From Ilumatobacteraceae bacterium (lineage in GTDB: Bacteria; Actinomycetota; Acidimicrobiia; Acidimicrobiales; Ilumatobacteraceae): a stretch of 34,785 bases of DNA. Position 1 is the first letter of the stretch. Each line of letters starts with the position of its first letter. The stretch covers positions 1 to 34,785 of the forward strand of contig JAHEKY010000024.1 of the NCBI GenBank assembly GCA_024644465.1, written 5' to 3'. The translations under genes were made by a program, and so were the position numbers. This document shows, in pieces, positions 14,933 through 21,078 of this stretch. The notes below the pieces were generated by a model that worked only from the letters and a program-made list of their open reading frames with translations, did not search any database and was not told the DNA's origin.

Positions 14933-16414
14933 TCAGCCCGTGTACAGCAGCGTCTCCGGATGGAACTGCGACCAGGCGAACCAGAACGCCTCGTGGGCGG
15001 TCAGTTCCTCGCCCGAATCGGCGCCCACCGCACGCAGCCCGCCGCCGTCGGCGAGCAGCCGGACCCCGCCGAGTTCGACGTCACCGCCGGCCGCGAGCAC
15101 GCCGCGGGCGGTCGCAGCCGGGAACGCGATCGCGGTGCCGTCGGCGGTGACGACACCGACGACCGGCTCCTGCACGTCGAGCCGCCCGTCGGCATCGCCG
15201 ATCGGGAAGATCGGGCCGTCGTCATCGCGGCCACCGAGCGGGTCGAGGTCGTAGGACCGGCCGATGCCACCGTCCTCGGCGATGATCTGCGTGTCGGGAT
15301 GGGCCGCTTTCCACTCCGCCCATGTCGAGGTCACGACCGTCGCCTCGTCGAGCACGATGCCGGCCTCGCGTTGCGGGCCGGTCACCGCTTCACCGGTGAA
15401 CGTGTCGAACACCGACATCGTCGTCAGGTCGTACATCACCTTGTTCGAGCGGATCAACAGGCCCGATGTCCGCAACACCGGCTGTTCGGCGCCGCCGGTG
15501 TCGTCGGTGTAGTACGCCTGCGCCGACCCGCAGAGGGTGCAGTACGGCATGGCCAGGCGGCGGCCGCCGAGCGTCAGGTTGAACATCTCATGGATCTCGG
15601 CGATGTTCTTCGGGATCGCGAGTGCCTGATCGCCCTCGACGAGGCCGAACACGATGCGTTCGTCGGGATACCAGTCGCCAACCGCTGCATCAGTCGTGGC
15701 CGGGTCGTCGAGCGACGGGATGCAACCGCGCGGGCACGGCTCGGTGTCGCCGAGCGGTCGGGCGTCGATCAGGACGCCACCCCAACTGACGAACCGCCAG
15801 TCGAGGGTCGCCTCGGCATCGGCGAAGAACGGCTCCCATGCCGGCTCGACGAGCAGGAAGATGCCCGCCTTGTCGTCCGCGTACCCCGGGTAGTCGGGCG
15901 TGTCCCACGCGATCAGATGGTTGGCGACGCTGAGCCACGGGCTGACGAGCCGGTCCGGGTCGGCATTGAGTTGGACACCGGCGAGCTGTTCGAACGTCTC
16001 CGCGATGATGTCGCCCTGCTCACCGCGGAAGAAGCGCAGGAGGTCCGCCAGGTACCAGGCGTGCCGCAGGTCGCCGAACTCGCCGATCCGCGACACCGAC
16101 GCGAGGTCGAGTTCTCCTGCGCCGAGCAGCTGGTTGATCGTGTCGATCGCCTCGAGCGCCTCGGGTGCGCTCTGCACGTCGGCCGCCGGCGCCGCCGGGG
16201 CGGGTGGATAGCGGAAGCGTGGCCTCGGCGCAGCGGTCTCGAAGTCGCCGGAGACGTCAACGGCGTCGGGCCCGGCGTCGGTGACCGCCGACGCGTCGGT
16301 GCCGGACGTCGAACCTCCGCCACCGGTCGCACCGTCGGACGTGCACGCAGCCGCGCCGAGCGCGATCGCCGCGACCCCGGCGGCCACCCGGACCGAACGC
16401 GAGTGCGGCGACAT
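14933..16414 (-). CDS. DUF3179 domain lipoprotein, 493 aa
   Basis: Residues 1-24 form a lipoprotein signal (VAAGVAAIALGAAACTS, lipid-modified Cys24), followed by a Gly/Ser/Asp/Ala-rich linker to ~80. The rest matches DUF3179: IVFGLVEGDQALAIPKNIAE, RRLAMPYCTLCGSAQAYY with a CxxC pair (C292, C295), and FDTFTGEAVTGP. C227 and C231 form a second Cys pair. DUF3179 proteins are exported and uncharacterised; the Y-C-x-L-C-x-x-A motif hints at metal or redox chemistry, but this is conjecture. ATG 16414 has TAACCT (minus strand, 16421-16426) 6 nt upstream. An exact 6-bp inverted repeat GATCGG/CCGATC (16433-16448) lies just upstream of that box. Divergent from msrB. Confidence 0.83.
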   Translation of the reverse strand: MSPHSRSVRVAAGVAAIALGAAACTSDGATGGGGSTSGTDASAVTDAGPDAVDVSGDFETAAPRPRFRYPPAPAAPAADVQSAPEALEAIDTINQLLGAGELDLASVSRIGEFGDLRHAWYLADLLRFFRGEQGDIIAETFEQLAGVQLNADPDRLVSPWLSVANHLIAWDTPDYPGYADDKAGIFLLVEPAWEPFFADAEATLDWRFVSWGGVLIDARPLGDTEPCPRGCIPSLDDPATTDAAVGDWYPDERIVFGLVEGDQALAIPKNIAEIHEMFNLTLGGRRLAMPYCTLCGSAQAYYTDDTGGAEQPVLRTSGLLIRSNKVMYDLTTMSVFDTFTGEAVTGPQREAGIVLDEATVVTSTWAEWKAAHPDTQIIAEDGGIGRSYDLDPLGGRDDDGPIFPIGDADGRLDVQEPVVGVVTADGTAIAFPAATARGVLAAGGDVELGGVRLLADGGGLRAVGADSGEELTAHEAFWFAWSQFHPETLLYTG

Positions 16415-16523
16415 GACCCGAGGTTACGAAGCGATCGGGGCGCCGATCCGGGCGTCGCGGAGAACAACTCCGAAACTCCCGAACGCGGGTTGCACGGATT
16501 CGTGGTTCTGGCATTCTGGTCCC

Positions 16524-16928
16524 ATGACCTCAGCCCACGTTCCGACCGACGCCGAACTCCGCGAACGCCTCACGCGCGAGCAGTACCAAGTCACGCAGCA
16601 CGCCGGGACCGAGCGCGCGTTCAGCGGCGCGTACTGGGACGCGAAGGACGACGGCACGTACCACTGCATCGTGTGCGACGAGGCGTTGTTCTCGTCGGAA
16701 ACGAAGTACGACTCCGGGTCCGGTTGGCCGAGCTTCACCGAAGCGATCGATCCTGCCAAGGTGACGATGAAGACCGACACGTCGCACGGGATGGTGCGGA
16801 CCGAGGCGGTGTGTGCGAACTGCGGCGCCCACCTCGGCCACGTCTTCCCCGACGGCCCCGCCCCGACCGGCGACCGCTTCTGCATGAATTCGGCCTCGCT
16901 CAACCTGAAACCCGCTGACGAGTCCTAG
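16524..16928 (+). CDS. msrB: Peptide-methionine (R)-S-oxide reductase MsrB, 134 aa
   Basis: MsrB reduces methionine-R-sulfoxide in proteins, here in the cytosol, as no signal peptide is present. The zinc site is C48/C51 (YHCIVC) and C97/C100 (VCANC). Catalytic Cys120 and Asn122 are in RFCMNSASL. Substrate-site residues are in the YDSGSGWPSF segment and in HLGHVF. The position that in E. coli-type enzymes carries the recycling cysteine (SGCGWPSF) is Ser66 here, so regeneration must use another Cys or direct thioredoxin/thiol reduction. ATG 16524 is 6 nt after CATTCT (16512-16517). The gene's TAG lies 2 nt before the GTG of the next gene. Confidence 0.95.
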   Translation: MTSAHVPTDAELRERLTREQYQVTQHAGTERAFSGAYWDAKDDGTYHCIVCDEALFSSETKYDSGSGWPSFTEAIDPAKVTMKTDTSHGMVRTEAVCANCGAHLGHVFPDGPAPTGDRFCMNSASLNLKPADES

Positions 16929-16947
16929 TCGTGGCGGACACGACGAC
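16926..16947 (+). repeat. Weak third copy of the TAGTYGTG-N5-CACGAC palindrome at the msrB stop
   Basis: TAGTCGTG (16926-16933), GCGGA, then CACGACGAC (16939-16947). The arms GTCGTG (16928-16933) and CACGAC (16939-16944) pair perfectly around five bases. The TAG is the msrB stop codon, and the GTG is the start codon of the next gene. Spacing and core match the copies at 108-136 and 24940-24965, but the outer arm is degraded. Confidence 0.4.
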
Positions 16948-17770
16948 GCCGGGGGGCGAGCGAGCTTCCGGACTCCGCGCCCGGTTCCTCTCGTTGCACC
17001 TGACACCGCCTGACGAGCCGACGCCCGGCATCCTCGTGATGCCGAACGCGTTCGACATCGGTTCCGCGCGGGTGATCGTCGCGACGGGGGCCCGTGCGAT
17101 CGCGACGACGAGTTCCGGTCACGCGGCCACGCTCGGCCGTCCGGACCAGCACGTCACCCTCGATGAACTCGTCGAGCACGCGGCCACCCTGAGCGCCGCC
17201 GTCGACGTGCCACTCAGCATCGACTCCGAGGACTGCCTCGCCGACGACCTCGCCGGGGTCGAGCAGACCGCGCGCCTGCTCGCGGAGACCGACGCCGCCG
17301 GGTTCTCGATCGAGGACTACGACCCACGGTCCGCCTCGATCCGCTCGGTCGGTGACGCCGCGGAGCGGGTCGCTGCCGCGAAGCGGGGCGGGGCCGCCCT
17401 CGTGCTGACGGCCCGTGCGGAGAACCACCTCTACGGCATCGTCGACCTCGACGACACGATCGCCCGGTTGGTGGCGTACCGCGACGCCGGTGCCGACGTC
17501 GTCTACGCGCCAGGGCTGGCCGACCTCGACGACATCTCCCGTCTCGTCGACGCCGTCGGCTGCCCGGTCAACGTGCTCGCCCGGCCCGGAACGCCGCCGG
17601 TCGGCGATCTCGCGACGGCCGGCGTCGCCCGGATCTCGGTCGGCGGGCTGTTCGCGTGGGCGGCCTACGGCGCCGTTGCACGCGCCGCCGACGAGTTGCT
17701 GACGGCCGGCACGTCGACCTACGTCGACGGCATGCTGCCGGGCACGATCCGGTCGGCCGCCTTCTCGTAG
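16931..17770 (+). CDS. Isocitrate lyase / PEP mutase superfamily protein, 279 aa
   Basis: A cytosolic TIM-barrel enzyme of the PEP mutase/isocitrate lyase superfamily, which makes or breaks C-C or C-P bonds next to carboxylates. Visible signatures are GILVMPNAFDIGSARVIVAT, ATTSSGHAATLGRPD in place of the usual SSxGxA-x-x-G-x-PD, the metal-binding acidic residues in SIDSEDC and FSIEDYD, and VLTARAENHLYG. The isocitrate lyase KKCGH motif is absent, so it is closer to the oxaloacetate decarboxylase, carboxyphosphonoenolpyruvate mutase or 2-methylisocitrate lyase-like group; the substrate is not assignable. The GTG at 16931 begins 2 nt after the msrB stop, so translation is probably coupled. The first ~15 residues are poorly conserved, and a slightly later start is possible. 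Confidence 0.82.
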   Translation: MADTTTPGGERASGLRARFLSLHLTPPDEPTPGILVMPNAFDIGSARVIVATGARAIATTSSGHAATLGRPDQHVTLDELVEHAATLSAAVDVPLSIDSEDCLADDLAGVEQTARLLAETDAAGFSIEDYDPRSASIRSVGDAAERVAAAKRGGAALVLTARAENHLYGIVDLDDTIARLVAYRDAGADVVYAPGLADLDDISRLVDAVGCPVNVLARPGTPPVGDLATAGVARISVGGLFAWAAYGAVARAADELLTAGTSTYVDGMLPGTIRSAAFS

Positions 17771-17773
17771 GGT
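17768..17773 (+). promoter_or_regulatory. -10 box built from the preceding gene's stop codon
   Basis: TAGGGT (17768-17773) lies 6 nt upstream of the GTG at 17780, as for a leaderless promoter. Its first three bases are the TAG stop of the PEP mutase-family gene. The hydrolase gene could therefore be transcribed separately even though it sits 9 bp behind its neighbour. Confidence 0.45.
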
Positions 17774-17779
17774 CGCACC

Positions 17780-18682
17780 GTGCACGTCGACTGGGGTGAC
17801 GCAGAACGGAAGCTGTCCGCGAACGTCAGCGTGCTCGTCGGTGAGTCGAACGGTGCCTATCCGTCGGGGAACTCGCTGGTCGTCAGGGGCAGCAGCGAGG
17901 CGGTCGTGATCGATCCGTCGGTGACCGTCGTCGAGATGGGGGGCGTCCCGGCGTCGATCGACGCCGTGATCAACTCCCACAGCCACGAGGACCACGTCGC
18001 CGGCAACGGCCTGTTCGCCGACGCGCGGGTCCACGTCCACGACGCCGACCTGCCCGGCGTTCGCAGCATGGACGGGCTGATGGCGGTGTACGGCCTCGAG
18101 GGCGACGCTCGCGCGTCGTTCGAGCGGACGGTGCTCGACGAGTTCCACTACACGCCCCGCCCGGACGCGACCGGGTTCGGCGACGGCCACGTGTTCGACC
18201 TCGGCGGCGTGCGGGTCGAGGCAGTCCACCTGCCCGGGCACACTCGGGGCCACAGCGGGTTCCGGATCGGTGAGGTGTTCTTCCTCTCCGACATCGACCT
18301 CACCGGCTTCGGGCCGTACTACGGCGATGTCTGGAGCGACCTCGAGGACTTCGAGGCGAGCCTCGCCAGAGTCCGCGAGGAGGAGGCCGACTTCTACGTG
18401 ACGTTCCACCACAAGGGCATCATCGAGGGGCGGGCGACGTTCGTCGAGATGGTCGATGCGTTCGCCGCCGTGATCGGCCGGCGTCACTCGGCGATGCTCG
18501 ATTTCCTCGCTGAACCGCACACGCTCGACGAGATGCGCGCCCATCGGTTCATCTACCGTCCGCACGTGGAGATGGCGTTCGTCGAGTCGGTCGAGTTGCG
18601 CAGCGCGACGCTCCACGTCGAACGGATGCTGCGGCGTGGCGAGGCCGTCGAAGTCGCGCCCGGCCGGTTCCGCCGCGCCTGA
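17780..18682 (+). CDS. Metallo-beta-lactamase-fold hydrolase, 300 aa
   Basis: A binuclear-metal hydrolase of the MBL superfamily, cytosolic (no signal peptide). The HxHxDH motif is H67-S-H69-E-D71-H72, with further ligands H154 (LPGHTRGHSGF), D171 (FLSDIDLTG) and H210 (YVTFHHKG). The ~80-residue helical C-terminal extension (RRHSAMLDFLAEPHTLDEMR, then FIYRPHVEMAFVESVE) is seen in glyoxalase II-like and other MBL subfamilies. The substrate cannot be assigned; thioester or lactone hydrolysis is plausible given the neighbouring crotonase. The GTG at 17780 is supported by the TAGGGT box 6 nt upstream and by the family N-terminus starting here. Confidence 0.87.
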   Translation: MHVDWGDAERKLSANVSVLVGESNGAYPSGNSLVVRGSSEAVVIDPSVTVVEMGGVPASIDAVINSHSHEDHVAGNGLFADARVHVHDADLPGVRSMDGLMAVYGLEGDARASFERTVLDEFHYTPRPDATGFGDGHVFDLGGVRVEAVHLPGHTRGHSGFRIGEVFFLSDIDLTGFGPYYGDVWSDLEDFEASLARVREEEADFYVTFHHKGIIEGRATFVEMVDAFAAVIGRRHSAMLDFLAEPHTLDEMRAHRFIYRPHVEMAFVESVELRSATLHVERMLRRGEAVEVAPGRFRRA

Positions 18683-18709
18683 CCCCGCACCACCGTCGCA
18701 GGCCCGTCC

Positions 18710-18800
18710 GGTGAGAGGTGAGAGGCACAGGTGCCCCCAACTCTCACCGGAACGTCGTTCCGGTGAGAGTTGGGAGGCAGGGGTCCTCTCACCTCTCACC
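18710..18800. repeat. 91-bp nested inverted repeat in the hydrolase / crotonase gap
   Basis: The outer arms GGTGAGAGGTGAGAGG (18710-18725) and CCTCTCACCTCTCACC (18785-18800) are exact 16-bp complements. Inside them CCCAACTCTCACCGGAACG (18736-18754) and its exact 19-bp complement (18756-18774) flank a single T. The two halves are also related: CCGGTGAGAG occurs at both 18708-18717 and 18760-18769, so the left outer arm can alternatively pair with 18741-18750. It occupies most of the 174-bp gap (18683-18856); nothing else is recognisable there. It could be a terminator, a mutually exclusive RNA structure or a dispersed palindromic element. Confidence 0.8.
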
Positions 18801-18856
18801 GCAAGGGGTGGTGGCCGGTTGTCGGGAGGAGGCGGGGATGTGGAAATGTGCGGGCC

Positions 18857-19639
18857 ATGGCGCAGTTCACGACACTCCGTGCCGAGGTGACCGGCAGGAT
18901 CGGCCGGTTGACGCTCGACCAACCGGCGAAGCTGAACCCGCTCGGCACGGTGCCGCTCCGTGAGATCGCCGCCGCGGCGCGGTGGTTCGACACCACGGAC
19001 GCGGTCGTCGTCGTCGTGACCGGCGAGGGACGCGCGTTCTCCTCGGGCTTCGATCTCCGCGAGTTCGCGTCGGGCAGCGACGCCGCCGATGATGCGACAT
19101 CCGGGCGCGACCAGGCCGACCTCGGCCGGCGGATGGCGGACGCGATGGAGCGGATGAACGCGCTGACGATCGCGGCGATCAAGGGGCCGTGCGTCGGTGG
19201 CGGCGTGGTGCTCGCCGGCGTCTGCGATCTGCGCATCGCCGCGGATGACACCGTCTTCTCGATCCCCGAGGTCGATCTCGGCATCCCGCTCGCGTGGGGC
19301 GGCATTCCCCGCCTGGTTCGTGAGATCGGCCCGGCCCGGACGCGTGAGCTCGTGCTGACGTGCCGTCCGTTCGACGCGGTGGAGGCGCAGACGATCGGGT
19401 TCGTCAATCGCGTCGTCGCCCGAGCAGACCTGGAAGAAGTCGTCGACGGCATGGCCGAGGACATCGCCGCCAAGGCCCCGTCGGTCGTGCACGCGACGAA
19501 GCGGCAGGTCAACGCCGCCCTCGAGAACATGGCGTCGACCGGTGGCTCGTGGGCGGACGCCGACGTGCTCAGTGCCGCGCTCAGCGACCCCGAGGCGCGT
19601 GGCGCGGCGCGCCGGTACCTCGCCGACCGCGCCAGGTGA
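18857..19639 (+). CDS. Enoyl-CoA hydratase/isomerase (crotonase) family protein, 260 aa
   Basis: A cytosolic acyl-CoA enzyme of the crotonase fold. The first oxyanion-hole region is GRAFSSGFDLREF (~residues 58-70), the second is IKGPCVGGGVVLAGVCDLRI (~111-130), and FSIPEVDLGIPLAWGGIPRL supplies the active-site acidic position of hydratases. The C-terminal helices (HATKRQVNAALE) are typical. The specific reaction (hydratase, isomerase or other) is not decidable. ATG 18857 was chosen over an in-frame start at 18770 because the upstream part lies inside the palindrome region and is not conserved; AAATGT (18844-18849) is a possible -10 box 7 nt before it. Probably independent of the hydrolase gene because of the intervening hairpin element. 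Confidence 0.88.
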   Translation: MAQFTTLRAEVTGRIGRLTLDQPAKLNPLGTVPLREIAAAARWFDTTDAVVVVVTGEGRAFSSGFDLREFASGSDAADDATSGRDQADLGRRMADAMERMNALTIAAIKGPCVGGGVVLAGVCDLRIAADDTVFSIPEVDLGIPLAWGGIPRLVREIGPARTRELVLTCRPFDAVEAQTIGFVNRVVARADLEEVVDGMAEDIAAKAPSVVHATKRQVNAALENMASTGGSWADADVLSAALSDPEARGAARRYLADRAR

Positions 19640-19663
19640 CCCGCAGCCGTACGAGGAGAACAG

Positions 19664-21028
19664 TCAGCCGAGCAGATCGGTCGCGACGCGATGCCACAGG
19701 CGCGTCGTCAGCGCCAGCGATTCGACGTCGATGCGCTCGTTGTTCCCGTGGAAGCGTGATCCGAACTCGCCGGCGTCGAGTGACGGCGTGAACAGGCCCG
19801 CCCCGTACGCGACCGCACCCATCTCCCGGTAGATCCGGGCGTCGGTGAAGCCGACGACGAGCTGCGGCGTCAACCGGGCGGTCGGGAACGGCTCACCGAC
19901 CGCCCGCTGCAGCGAGTCCCACAGCGGCGTGTCGACCCGGCTGATCGACGCCTGATCGTTCATCAGCGGCTCGACCTCGACATGCCCGGCGAGGTCGCCG
20001 AGCGCGGCGCGCAGGTGGGCCTCGACGTCGTCGTGGTCCTCGCCCGGCAGCGTCCGGACGTCGACCTCGATGACGACGTGGTCGGGTACCACGTTCGTCT
20101 TCATCGTGCCCCCGTCGAGGAGGTTCGGCGAGAACGTCGTGTGCGTACACGCATGGAGGTAGGAGGCGATCGCCGGGTCGGGCATGTCGTCGAGGAGGTC
20201 GTCGATGCGGTCCGGGTCGAGCAGGATCGACGTGATCTCGTCCGGCAGCCCGAGCGTGTCGACGCGTGTCGTCCAGAGCTCGGTGAATCGCGGCGCGGGC
20301 CGGTAGTCGGCGAGGCGTTGCACGACGCCGGCCGCCTTGACGAGCGCGTTGTCACCCCGGAACGGGCGCGACCCGTGGCCGGGCGTGCCGCGGACGGTCA
20401 GCCGGCGCCACGCGACACCCTTCTCCGCCACGGTGACGCCGACGAACGGCGCCTCCGCCGGGCCGGAGTGGAGCCCACCGTTCTCGGTCAGCACGTAGTC
20501 GGCGCGAACTGCGTCAGGGTGATGCTCGGCCAGCCACCGGGCGCCGTGCGCGCTGCCGGCCTCCTCGTCGGCGACCCCGAAGAAGATCAGGTCGCCGGTC
20601 GGCCGGAACGTGCCGGCGGCACGTCGGTCGGCGAGATCGCGGAACGCGATCGCCATCGACGCCGTCAGGTTGAGCATGTCGACCGCACCGCGCCCCCACA
20701 CCTCGCCGTCGATCAGCTCACCTCCGAACGGGTCGTTGTCCCACCCGGCCTCGTTGACGGGTACGACATCGGTGTGGCCCATCAGGCAGAGGCTGGCCGC
20801 GTCGGGGTCGGACCCCTGGATCCGCCCGACGATCGACACTCGCCCGGGCGTCGGTTCGTAGCGCTCGACGTCGACGCCGCCGCCTTCGATCAACTGCTGG
20901 AGAACGTCGGCGTTGCGCACTTCCTCGCCTGATTCCGGGTGCCCGTCGTTGACGCAGCGGTTGCGGATCATCGTCTGCAGCAACTCGACCGTCTGCCCGG
21001 TGAGCCCCTCGAGGTGGCGTTCGTCCAT
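19664..21028 (-). CDS. M20 family metallopeptidase (ArgE/DapE/CPG2-like), 454 aa
   Basis: A cytosolic di-zinc amidohydrolase. Visible active-site elements are GHTDVVP (H85, D87), WGRGAVDMLN (bridging D117), the catalytic and ligand pair ADEEAGSAHG (E155, E156) and a C-terminal GSRFHGNNERID with the last ligand His. The central lid domain has LTVRGTPGHGSRPFRGDNAL, typical of the family. Members remove N-acyl or C-terminal residues from peptides and amino-acid precursors; specificity (deacylase, dipeptidase or carboxypeptidase) is not determined. ATG 21028 has GGGAGG 8 nt upstream, a real Shine-Dalgarno. It lies 50 bp downstream of hrpA with a hairpin between, so it is likely co-transcribed. 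Confidence 0.9.
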   Translation of the reverse strand: MDERHLEGLTGQTVELLQTMIRNRCVNDGHPESGEEVRNADVLQQLIEGGGVDVERYEPTPGRVSIVGRIQGSDPDAASLCLMGHTDVVPVNEAGWDNDPFGGELIDGEVWGRGAVDMLNLTASMAIAFRDLADRRAAGTFRPTGDLIFFGVADEEAGSAHGARWLAEHHPDAVRADYVLTENGGLHSGPAEAPFVGVTVAEKGVAWRRLTVRGTPGHGSRPFRGDNALVKAAGVVQRLADYRPAPRFTELWTTRVDTLGLPDEITSILLDPDRIDDLLDDMPDPAIASYLHACTHTTFSPNLLDGGTMKTNVVPDHVVIEVDVRTLPGEDHDDVEAHLRAALGDLAGHVEVEPLMNDQASISRVDTPLWDSLQRAVGEPFPTARLTPQLVVGFTDARIYREMGAVAYGAGLFTPSLDAGEFGSRFHGNNERIDVESLALTTRLWHRVATDLLG

Positions 21029-21054
21029 CGTGTCAGCCTCCCACGCCCGGTCGG

Positions 21055-21072
21055 CCCGGTTCGGCAACCGGG
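21055..21072 (-). other. Intercistronic tetraloop hairpin between hrpA and the M20 gene
   Basis: CCCGGTT (21055-21061), CGGC, AACCGGG (21066-21072) is a perfect 7-bp stem with a 4-nt loop, placed between the hrpA stop (21079-21081) and the M20 Shine-Dalgarno. It has no U-tract, so it may be a partial terminator or processing/stability site tuning the downstream gene. Confidence 0.4.
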
Positions 21073-21078
21073 TGTTCG

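Noticed and set aside
18683-18856. CRISPR-like array or small RNA gene
   Set aside because: The repeats are inverted and nested, not regularly spaced direct repeats with unique spacers, and no promoter or cas gene is visible.
16925-19492. Minus-strand 855-aa open frame across the PEP mutase, hydrolase and crotonase genes
   Set aside because: It crosses three well-supported plus-strand genes and an intergenic palindrome, with composition typical of antisense frames in GC-rich DNA.
16524-19639. A metabolic operon of msrB, PEP mutase-family, hydrolase and crotonase genes
   Set aside because: Only the first two are tightly spaced. The hydrolase has its own -10 box and the crotonase is separated by a large hairpin, and the chemistry does not form an obvious pathway.
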